Positions 1 to 6,621 of a DNA stretch of 23,722 nucleotides are shown here, piece by piece; the first letter of the stretch is position 1; each line of letters starts with the position of its first letter. Source of the DNA: Bacteroidota bacterium (GTDB lineage: Bacteria; Bacteroidota; Bacteroidia; Chitinophagales; UBA8649); contig DLYY01000185.1 in NCBI GenBank assembly GCA_003447535.1, positions 1 to 23,722 on the forward strand, given 5' to 3'. The notes beneath the pieces are model-generated. The model made no database searches and was not told the origin of the DNA. It saw only the letters and a program-made list of their open reading frames with translations. The position numbers and the translations under genes were made by a program.

Positions 1-782
1 TGGGGTATGGTTAAAGTCAGATATTTTTTATTAAGTGTCTGACCTGTGGCTTTTGCAATCTCTGTCCAAGAAATGGCATCATCACTATGGGCATAATAGA
101 TACCTTTCGCGTCTTCATGTTCGGCAAGAAGTATAAGTGCTTTGCATAAATCTTTCACATAGATTAGGCTCACATGCTTCTCTTGCCGTCCAACCTTTGG
201 GAATAGCCCCTGCCCTATGCTTTTAAAAAAGGCATACATTTCAGTATCTCTCGGACCATATACAATAGGAGCCCTCAGAAGGGCAATTGGGCATAAATCC
301 ACATTCTCCTCGACATAAACTTGCGTCATCGATTCCATTTCCAGCTTACTTCTTCCATACGTAGACACGGGAGATGACGGATCAGACTCTTTATGCGGTG
401 CTTCAAGCGATGAGGGAGCGCCTGCTGCAATACTGCTTGTGACAATAATCTTTTTAGGAGGTTTCTTGCATTGTTTTACCCCATCATAGACACCTTGGGT
501 CAGCGCAACATTACCCTGATAATATCCCTCATAGTCTTTGGCGTTAGTTACGCCGGCAATATGAAACACATAGTCGCATCCTTCGAAAACCTTAGCCAGT
601 GTAAGAGGGTCTTCTAACCCAATACGGTGGTAGTGTATATCAAGATGGTCAACCCAGGCTGTTGAGCTTGTCGAACGAATAACTCCATGGACTTCATACC
701 CAGATTCTAAAGCAAATTCTGCAAAATGACTACCCACAAATCCATTAATTCCAGTAATGGCAATTTTTGGCTTTGTTTTCAT
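1..782 (-). CDS. Extended SDR, NAD-dependent epimerase/dehydratase family (3' end cut by window edge)
   Basis: About 260 residues are visible and no stop is reached before the window edge. The ATG is at 782-780. An N-terminal Rossmann motif, TGINGFVGSHF (residues 10-20, GxxGxxG), marks an extended short-chain dehydrogenase. The catalytic set is also present: SS at 116-117 in IVTSSIAAG, then YGRSK with Y142 and K146. The family interconverts sugars or reduces keto/hydroxy groups using NAD(P). The gene is divergent from serine palmitoyltransferase (spt). In Caulobacter and Bacteroides, as I recall, the reductases that act on 3-ketosphinganine or keto-ceramide are this type of protein and are often labelled epimerases. 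I therefore infer, but cannot prove, that this is the sphingolipid ketoreductase. A nucleotide-sugar or 3-beta-hydroxysteroid-like role remains possible because the substrate-binding C-terminus is missing. Confidence 0.85.
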   Translation of the reverse strand, partial: MKTKPKIAITGINGFVGSHFAEFALESGYEVHGVIRSTSSTAWVDHLDIHYHRIGLEDPLTLAKVFEGCDYVFHIAGVTNAKDYEGYYQGNVALTQGVYDGVKQCKKPPKKIIVTSSIAAGAPSSLEAPHKESDPSSPVSTYGRSKLEMESMTQVYVEENVDLCPIALLRAPIVYGPRDTEMYAFFKSIGQGLFPKVGRQEKHVSLIYVKDLCKALILLAEHEDAKGIYYAHSDDAISWTEIAKATGQTLNKKYLTLTIP

Positions 783-792
783 GCCGTTAATG

Positions 793-834
793 TAAGGATT
801 TACTGATTATCCACGATTCTTACTGTAATCCTTA
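793..834. repeat. Perfect 8-bp inverted repeat in divergent SDR/spt spacer
   Basis: TAAGGATT (793-800) and AATCCTTA (827-834) are exact reverse complements separated by 26 bases. They lie 11 bases upstream of the epimerase start and 57 bases upstream of spt. The long spacing argues against a transcript hairpin terminator. It fits two half-sites bound by one regulator, about four helical turns between arm centres. The site is seen directly; the regulatory role is inference. Confidence 0.4.
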
Positions 835-839
835 GGTGC

Positions 840-857
840 AAGAGATAACAATCTCTT
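840..857. repeat. Perfect 7-bp inverted repeat, AAGAGAT-aaca-ATCTCTT, upstream of spt
   Basis: The arms at 840-846 and 851-857 pair exactly around a 4-base loop. The site is 34 bases before the spt ATG and 58 bases before the divergent epimerase ATG. It could be an operator serving either promoter. In spt mRNA it could also form a small hairpin if transcription starts upstream. No clear TAnnTTTG box was found in this spacer, so the promoter positions stay open. Confidence 0.4.
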
Positions 858-862
858 AAATT

Positions 863-888
863 CAAGATATAATCAAGAATAACCAAGA
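863..888 (+). repeat. Three CAAGA direct repeats at 10-11 base spacing before spt start
   Basis: CAAGA occurs at 863, 874 and 884, each followed by A or T, so the copies lie on one DNA face immediately before the ATG at 891. The stretch is A-rich and the motif is short, so chance is a real alternative. It may instead act as an unstructured, A-rich ribosome-entry segment, which is common before Bacteroidota start codons. Confidence 0.25.
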
Positions 889-890
889 TT

Positions 891-2102
891 ATGGGAGTAT
901 TTGACAAGTGTTACAATTTCAACCGTTCGGACGACATGAAAAGTCGGGGAGTCTACCCTTACTTCAGAGAAATTCAAGATAGTGAAGGGCCTGTTGTAAC
1001 TATGGAAGGCAGACCGGTAATCATGGCGGGGTCTAATAATTACCTAGGCCTTACAACCCACCCTCATGTAAAAGAGGCAGCTATTAAGGCTATTGAGAAG
1101 TACGGAACAAGTTGTTCTGGTTCTCGTTTCCTTACAGGAACTATTGACCTTCATAATGAGATGGAGCATCGTATTGCCAAGTTTATGGGCAAAGACGCAG
1201 CATTACTTTTTTCTACAGGATTTCAGGCAGGTCAAGGAGTCATTGCACCCTTAATGGCGCGAGGAGAATATATCTTGAGCGACCGAGACAACCACGCAAG
1301 CATTGTTGCAGGAAATATGCTGGCATCATCTGTCAATATCAAAGTAGTCCGTTATAAGCATAACGATATAGAAGATATTGAACGTAGGTTAAAAGCTATT
1401 CCGCTAGAAGAGAACAAGATTATTGCTACAGACGGGGTTTTCTCAACCTTTGGTACAGTAGCTCACTTAGATAAGATTACAGAACTCGCCAAACAATACA
1501 ATGCACAGATCCTAGTGGATGATGCGCATGCCTTTGGAGTTATAGGCGAAGGTGGTCGAGGGACGGCCCATAAGTTTGGTGTACAGGATGATGTAGATCT
1601 TGTGGTCTGTACATTCTCCAAGACACTAGCCAGCATCGGTGGCTTTGTCGTGGGCGAAGAGCGCGTAATCAACTATTTAAAGCATAAAAGTCCAGCGCTA
1701 ATATTTAGTGCATCCCCTACGCCAGCTTCTGTGGCCACTGCTATAGCAGCCCTTGATGTACTAGAGCAAGAGCCAGAACGAGTAGAAAAGCTCGCATGGA
1801 ATGCTAACTATGTGCGCGAAGGACTTAGAAAGTCAGGATTCAATGTAATGGATGGAGAGACGGCCATCGTGCCGATTATTATTGGAGATGATGAGAAATG
1901 CTTCTCTATCTGGCGTATGCTTTACGATGAGGGGATTTTTGTCAATGCCTTTGTCTCCCCTGCAACACCTCCAGGTATGGCGATGCTTAGAACAAGCTAC
2001 ATGGCAACCCATAATGAGGAACATCTCGCTAAAATTGTTACCGTGTTTGAAAAGCTTGGAAAAAAACTAGGGCTACTCAATGCGGTAAATAGTTCTCACT
2101 AA
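891..2102 (+). CDS. spt: Serine palmitoyltransferase (PLP-dependent alpha-oxoamine synthase)
   Basis: 403 residues, normal length for the soluble bacterial enzyme. It condenses L-serine with a fatty acyl-CoA or acyl-ACP to 3-ketosphinganine, the committed step of sphingolipid synthesis. Visible alpha-oxoamine synthase features are the PLP-stacking H135 in DRDNHASI, the D210-D211-A-H213 strand that binds the pyridine nitrogen, and the PLP lysine K244 in TFSKTLASIGGF. The N-terminal YPYFR, the SNNYLGL and GSRFLTGT segments, and the C-terminal RTSYMATH resemble Sphingobacterium serine palmitoyltransferase as I remember it more closely than glycine C-acetyltransferase (kbl) or BioF. The main alternative is Kbl, but the neighbouring gene is not tdh. 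It is followed 12 bases later by an unknown gene, probably in one transcript, and is divergent from an epimerase-like reductase. Confidence 0.88.
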   Translation: MGVFDKCYNFNRSDDMKSRGVYPYFREIQDSEGPVVTMEGRPVIMAGSNNYLGLTTHPHVKEAAIKAIEKYGTSCSGSRFLTGTIDLHNEMEHRIAKFMGKDAALLFSTGFQAGQGVIAPLMARGEYILSDRDNHASIVAGNMLASSVNIKVVRYKHNDIEDIERRLKAIPLEENKIIATDGVFSTFGTVAHLDKITELAKQYNAQILVDDAHAFGVIGEGGRGTAHKFGVQDDVDLVVCTFSKTLASIGGFVVGEERVINYLKHKSPALIFSASPTPASVATAIAALDVLEQEPERVEKLAWNANYVREGLRKSGFNVMDGETAIVPIIIGDDEKCFSIWRMLYDEGIFVNAFVSPATPPGMAMLRTSYMATHNEEHLAKIVTVFEKLGKKLGLLNAVNSSH

Positions 2103-2114
2103 AACAACATAACT

Positions 2115-3440
2115 ATGGCAAAACAGCGTCAATTTCATTACGTACGCCAAGCCAATGGGAAAGAGTGGTTTGAATCCGACCAAGAACTCACCTTTGATAC
2201 CCATGATTTCTTGGCCCTTGATCGATTTAAAGATGATTTAGTGCTCATAGCCATACAGGTTAAACTTCTTCCGCGAATCGGTGAAGTGCTGGAAAAGATT
2301 GGCCTCAACAACAGTTTAGACTACTTTCAAAGTGAGTGTCGAGAAGTTATATCAGTCCCAGAGAAGCATATCAATGAAAAGACCGGCAAGGGGAATCTCT
2401 CTTTTCAAATCTACTTTAAGAATGTTCCGGAGTCTATGGCATCTATTAATGAGGGTGCATGCGTAGTAGTCGCCTTACATCCGTTAAATGAAGTATCAGC
2501 CACGGGAGGGAAATCCTATCGCTTGGCAGGCTATGTACACGCCAATCGATTTAATTTCCGTGACCATACGGACAACTCAATCCAAGAGGGTTACTACTAT
2601 AACTTGCTTAGAATCTCATCCTACACCTCGAAAGAAGGCAGAAACATCTATCGTCAGTGCGGTATGTTTTCTTCCATTTTTGCCATATTAAGCAAGTTAT
2701 GCGATCTCAATGGCATTTCATGTACCTATGCTAATTTTGGACGCGAGAACCGAGGCATGCAACGCTCTATCAAGATTTTAACCGATCGACTGAACAAGGG
2801 CTATGATCGTTATCCAGTAGATAGCTACACCCATATCAACTGGATTTTTAGAAGACGTCGCCAGGCCAAATATCTTGTAAACATTAGCCAAGATGAAGTG
2901 GCACTTGAAGCCTTCTACAAGAAGTCAATGACTCTGCGTGAAAAGTTTCTCTTTAATCAGTATCCAAGATTTGAGGACTTCAAGAAGATGCTTGATCAAG
3001 TATTGGCCTATTCTAAGTCTAGCGGAGTCTATTCTTATGTTGATAAAGATGGTGTTACGCGTGCATCTTGTTTGGCTATGAATTGGGGAGACTATTTCGA
3101 CATGACATTAGATAATCCTAAAGGCTTGTTTAAGCTCATTGCTAAATTGAAACTCACGGATAAAATTCTATTTCCTGTCCATAATGTAGGTGAACTTCAA
3201 TACGTGAAAAAACTATGGCAAGGCTTAGCCTATAAGTTTGAAAAGGATGAAAAAGTGCATATTACCCTGCTGAACACAATGAATGGTGATCCCTATAAGT
3301 CACTAAAGAAGAGTCCACTACATGATCCTTTTGTCTACTTTTCAATTAATAATACCCAAGAGGAATATGATCGATTCAAGAATGTTTCGACCTTAGAAGA
3401 TGGGACATGTCCAGTCTTTATGGAGACACCGCTCCTCTAA
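2115..3440 (+). CDS. Uncharacterised protein, GNAT-like; candidate sphingolipid N-acyltransferase
   Basis: 441 residues, soluble, with no signal peptide or membrane segment. I do not recognise a named family. Residues about 150-235 read like a GNAT core. There is a strand (YYYNLLRISSYTS), then an alternating helix (IYRQCGMFSSIFAILSKLC), then a strand followed by NFGRENRGMQRS, reminiscent of the acetyltransferase ENxxA/R segment after acyl-CoA binding. The C-terminal portion (about 295-430) could be a second GNAT-like half, as it ends in a strand-turn-helix (DPFVYFSINNTQEEYDRF). Coupling to spt (12-base gap, same strand) suggests a sphingolipid job. Caulobacter ceramide synthase is, to my knowledge, also a GNAT-type acyltransferase, so sphinganine or keto-sphinganine N-acylation is my leading guess. 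This assignment is inference from context and weak fold cues. Other possibilities are a head-group enzyme or an spt accessory protein. Confidence 0.9.
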   Translation: MAKQRQFHYVRQANGKEWFESDQELTFDTHDFLALDRFKDDLVLIAIQVKLLPRIGEVLEKIGLNNSLDYFQSECREVISVPEKHINEKTGKGNLSFQIYFKNVPESMASINEGACVVVALHPLNEVSATGGKSYRLAGYVHANRFNFRDHTDNSIQEGYYYNLLRISSYTSKEGRNIYRQCGMFSSIFAILSKLCDLNGISCTYANFGRENRGMQRSIKILTDRLNKGYDRYPVDSYTHINWIFRRRRQAKYLVNISQDEVALEAFYKKSMTLREKFLFNQYPRFEDFKKMLDQVLAYSKSSGVYSYVDKDGVTRASCLAMNWGDYFDMTLDNPKGLFKLIAKLKLTDKILFPVHNVGELQYVKKLWQGLAYKFEKDEKVHITLLNTMNGDPYKSLKKSPLHDPFVYFSINNTQEEYDRFKNVSTLEDGTCPVFMETPLL

Positions 3441-3480
3441 GAACTAACTATATTTTTTTGCTTTTATACCCCTTATCAAA

Positions 3481-3490
3481 CAAACGTTTG
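3481..3490. promoter_or_regulatory. Perfect 10-bp palindrome CAAACGTTTG, candidate operator of beta-oxidation operon
   Basis: The palindrome is exact over 10 bases, and one further pair (3479/3492) matches beyond a mismatch. It lies 43 bases before the acyl-CoA dehydrogenase ATG and supplies the TTTG of the likely -33 element. A repressor bound here would block RNA polymerase. TetR-type fatty-acid regulators commonly control such operons, but no regulator gene is in this window, so the identity is inference. Confidence 0.45.
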
Positions 3491-3518
3491 GTAAAGTTGT
3501 ATTCATGGGTTATTTTTA
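3487..3518 (+). promoter_or_regulatory. Bacteroidota-type promoter for beta-oxidation operon
   Basis: TTTG (3487-3490) is followed by 20 bases and then TATTTTTA (3511-3518), a 7-of-8 match to the -7 consensus TAnnTTTG at the expected spacing from a -33 TTG. Transcription would start near 3522, leaving a leader of about 12 bases before the ATG at 3534. The motif match is seen; activity is inferred. Confidence 0.4.
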
Positions 3519-3533
3519 GGGAAACCCCGAACC

Positions 3534-5318
3534 ATGAAACAAGGTGGAAGTTGGCTTTCTCAACGTATTGCTGAAGGCGACGTATTTGTCCCAGAAGAAT
3601 TTTCTGAAGAACAACAAATGATACGAGACTCTGTGATAGAGTTCTGTATCAAAGAAATTCAGGAACCTATTAAGAAGCGTGGACGAGAACTCTCAGCCGT
3701 TAAAGATCTTCCAGAAATCATCGCCCTACTTGAAAAGGCTGGCGAATATGGCTTTTGTGGAGTATCGATTGCTGAGCAGTACGGTGGAATGGACCTTGAC
3801 TTTAACACAGGAGTTCTTTTTGCCGAAGCCAATGCCCAAGGCTTTTCATTTGCCACTACAATTGGCGCTCAAACGTCTATTGGTTCGCTACCCATTGTCT
3901 TTTATGGCAATGAAGAGCAAAAAGCTAAATACCTCCCAGGTATTGCCTCGGGCCAACTGAAAGCAAGCTATTGTTTGACAGAACCAGGAGCGGGTTCAGA
4001 TGCGAATAGCGGTAAAACCACAGCGCGACTTACTGAAGACGGCAAGTCATATATGATCAACGGACAAAAAATGTGGATCACCAATGGTGGATTTGCTGAT
4101 ATATTTATTGTTTTTGCTAAGATTGATAACGACAAGAATCTTTCTGCTTTTATTGTAGAAAAGAGCTACCCTGGCCTTTCCACGGGAGCAGAAGAAGAAA
4201 AACTGGGTATTAAAGGATCTTCTACGGTTCAGGTATTCTTCAATGATTGCCTTGTACCCAAAGAGAACCTATTAGGCGAACGTGGAGGAGGATTTAAAAT
4301 GGCCCTTAACATCTTAAACACAGGCCGCATGAAGCTTGCGGCTGGAGGTATTGGGGGATCGAAGTTTGCCCATACCAAGGCTATTGAATATGCTAATCAA
4401 CGAGTTCAGTTTCGCGAACCCATAGCCAACTTTGGTGCAATCAAGCATAAGCTCGGTGAAATCGCCGTAAAAACATGGATGCATGAATCTGCCTTATACA
4501 GAACAGGAAAGCAGATTGATATCAAAACGCAAGAGCTTATAGCAAGGGGACAATCTGCTTCTGATGCAAAAATCAATGCGGTAAGGGAATATGCCATTGA
4601 AGCTGCCCTACTCAAGTTTACCTGTAGTGAGGTTATGGACTACTCTATTGATGAAGCACTTCAGGTATATGGCGGTATGGGATATGCTGTAGAGACAGGT
4701 ATAGAAATGGGCTATCGTGACTCTCGTATTCTTCGGATCTATGAGGGTACGAACGAAATCAATCGTATGTTATCACAAGCTGAACTTGGTCGACGTATCG
4801 CAAAGACGAAGGAGCTCAGTTTACGACCTGCCACTAAAATGGTCCGCGATCATATTATTAAGCGGATCTTTCTTAGAGGGGCTGATGATGAGGCCACAGC
4901 AGTGTTTAACCTCAAAGTTGCCTTTCTTTATCTATCAGGCGTTGTAGGGCGGTCTATGGGTAAAGAATTGGTACGAGAACAGGAGATAGTCATGAATATG
5001 GCCGATATGATGGCCGTTGCCTATGTTGCGGAATCGGGTTGGTTGCGCTACAACAAACTCAAAGAACAACAATTAGTCAATCAAGAAACACTTGAAGTCC
5101 TTTTTAAAGTAAATCAAGTCTATCTCTTTAATGCCTTGACCTCAGCCCAACAATGGGGTAAAGAAATTATTTATGCCTTTACGGAAAACAACCCAAGACA
5201 ACGTAAACGCATGATGGCAAGGCTTAATGCATTGACTACACGTTATGCCGTTAATGCCAAAAATTTGCGTCGAGATATAGCGGAATATAGCTGCTCCAAA
5301 GGAAGCTATCCATTTTAA
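3534..5318 (+). CDS. Acyl-CoA dehydrogenase, long VLCAD-like form
   Basis: 594 residues. FAD-dependent, it introduces the 2,3-trans double bond into acyl-CoA, the first step of beta-oxidation. The first family signature YCLTEPGAGSD starts at residue 146. The catalytic-base region RIYEGTNEINRML carries E404 in YEGT, the usual position of the catalytic glutamate. The core ends near residue 420, and about 170 further residues form a C-terminal extension, as in mitochondrial very-long-chain acyl-CoA dehydrogenase and related Bacteroidota enzymes. It is longer than the roughly 380-residue short/medium-chain forms, so a long-chain substrate is likely. It is the first gene of an operon with a thiolase 17 bases downstream. 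The start is chosen because the N-terminal EEFSEEQQMIRDSV segment and a plausible promoter lie at the expected distances. Confidence 0.93.
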   Translation: MKQGGSWLSQRIAEGDVFVPEEFSEEQQMIRDSVIEFCIKEIQEPIKKRGRELSAVKDLPEIIALLEKAGEYGFCGVSIAEQYGGMDLDFNTGVLFAEANAQGFSFATTIGAQTSIGSLPIVFYGNEEQKAKYLPGIASGQLKASYCLTEPGAGSDANSGKTTARLTEDGKSYMINGQKMWITNGGFADIFIVFAKIDNDKNLSAFIVEKSYPGLSTGAEEEKLGIKGSSTVQVFFNDCLVPKENLLGERGGGFKMALNILNTGRMKLAAGGIGGSKFAHTKAIEYANQRVQFREPIANFGAIKHKLGEIAVKTWMHESALYRTGKQIDIKTQELIARGQSASDAKINAVREYAIEAALLKFTCSEVMDYSIDEALQVYGGMGYAVETGIEMGYRDSRILRIYEGTNEINRMLSQAELGRRIAKTKELSLRPATKMVRDHIIKRIFLRGADDEATAVFNLKVAFLYLSGVVGRSMGKELVREQEIVMNMADMMAVAYVAESGWLRYNKLKEQQLVNQETLEVLFKVNQVYLFNALTSAQQWGKEIIYAFTENNPRQRKRMMARLNALTTRYAVNAKNLRRDIAEYSCSKGSYPF

Positions 5319-5335
5319 TACAAAAACTTATACCT

Positions 5336-6619
5336 ATGGAAAAGATTGTTCTAATTGATGGCATACGAACGCCATTTATGCGCGCGGGAACAACCTATAT
5401 GGATACGATGTCCTATGAATTGGGGCAATATGCCATAAAAGGATTGCTCACGAAAACAGGTGTCGATCCTGCTATCGTAGACCAAGTCATTCTTGGTACG
5501 GTCATTTCTAATCTTAAAACATCCAATGTGGCCCGAGAAGCAGCCTTATCTGGCGGTTTACAAGAGACTACACCTTGTCATACCGTAACCATGGCTTGTA
5601 TATCTGCTAATCGTGCTATTTCCACAGCTGTTGCCGAGATGCTCGCTGGACAGTACGAAGTGGCCATAGCCGGCGGAGTAGATTGCACAAGTGACACCCC
5701 CATCACCTTTCGCAAGGCGATGCAAAAGAAACTCTTTAAAGCCCAAAAGATTAAATCTATGGGGGATAGCTTAAAGTTCTTGGCCAGTCTAAAGTTTAAG
5801 GATTTCATGCCTGAACGTCCTCGGGTTGCAGAATACTCTACCAATCGCGTCATGGGCCAGGATTGCGATATTATGGCTGCACGCTTTGAAGTAAGCCGCT
5901 CAGCTCAAGATGAGTTTGCCGTTCGATCGCATCATTTAGCGGAGAAAGCTTGGCAGGATGGTCATTTGGGAAAAGAAGTAGTAGAAGTAGCCCTAGCTCC
6001 CAAATTTCGCTCAGAGCACAAAGACAATGGGATACGCGGAAACTCGAGTATTGAAAAGGTAGGCAAGCTAAGACCAGCCTTTGACAAAAAGTATGGCACG
6101 CTCACCGCAGCCAACTCCAGTTTCTTAACCGATGGAGGTGCTGTATGTCTTCTTATGACAGAGCGCAAGGCCAAGGAGCTTGGACTACCTATTAAGGCTG
6201 AAATTGTAGACTACGTATTTACCGGACAATCGCCCGAAGATGAATTGTTACTTGGACCAGCTTATGCCACCGCCAAAATTTTACAAAAAACAGGCATGAA
6301 GCTGGAGGATTTCGATGTTGTCGAGTTTCACGAAGCGTTTGCAGGACAAATTCTATCCAACCTAAGGGTATTAGAAGACCCTAAGTATTCAGAAGGATTA
6401 CTTGGATGGAAAGGCGCTGTCGGTGCAGTAAACATGGACAAATTTAATCTGTGGGGAGGCTCCTTATCCATTGGTCACCCATTTGGTGCAACTGGAGCTA
6501 GACTTCTGACCACTTCAGCCAATCGACTTATTCACGAAGATGGACAATATGGACTCATTGCAGCGTGTGCAGCAGGAGCCCATGGACATGCCATGATTGT
6601 AAAACGATACGCCCAATAA
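5336..6619 (+). CDS. fadI: Acetyl-CoA C-acyltransferase (3-ketoacyl-CoA thiolase), FadI/HADHB type
   Basis: 427 residues. Cleaves 3-ketoacyl-CoA with CoA to acetyl-CoA and a shortened acyl-CoA. All catalytic elements are visible: nucleophile C88 in TVTMACISANRA, H332 in EFHEAFAGQ, H381 in SIGHPFGATGARL, and the acid/base C411 in CAAGAHGHAM. The MACISAN context of the nucleophile matches the beta subunit of the mitochondrial trifunctional protein as I recall it, rather than the CxSG context of biosynthetic acetoacetyl-CoA thiolases. The next gene, an alpha-subunit homologue, begins two bases after the stop. The two products probably form an alpha2-beta2-like complex that channels intermediates. 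Confidence 0.93.
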   Translation: MEKIVLIDGIRTPFMRAGTTYMDTMSYELGQYAIKGLLTKTGVDPAIVDQVILGTVISNLKTSNVAREAALSGGLQETTPCHTVTMACISANRAISTAVAEMLAGQYEVAIAGGVDCTSDTPITFRKAMQKKLFKAQKIKSMGDSLKFLASLKFKDFMPERPRVAEYSTNRVMGQDCDIMAARFEVSRSAQDEFAVRSHHLAEKAWQDGHLGKEVVEVALAPKFRSEHKDNGIRGNSSIEKVGKLRPAFDKKYGTLTAANSSFLTDGGAVCLLMTERKAKELGLPIKAEIVDYVFTGQSPEDELLLGPAYATAKILQKTGMKLEDFDVVEFHEAFAGQILSNLRVLEDPKYSEGLLGWKGAVGAVNMDKFNLWGGSLSIGHPFGATGARLLTTSANRLIHEDGQYGLIAACAAGAHGHAMIVKRYAQ

Positions 6620-6621
6620 TT

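Noticed and set aside
891..2102. Glycine C-acetyltransferase (kbl) or BioF identity
   Set aside because: YPYFR, GSRFLTGT and RTSYMATH segments and the lack of tdh or biotin genes favour serine palmitoyltransferase.
6565..6621. Upstream start extending fadJ by 19 codons into the thiolase gene
   Set aside because: It overlaps fadI in another frame and adds an unconserved, cysteine-rich tail; the ATG at 6622, two bases past the fadI stop, begins just before the crotonase domain.
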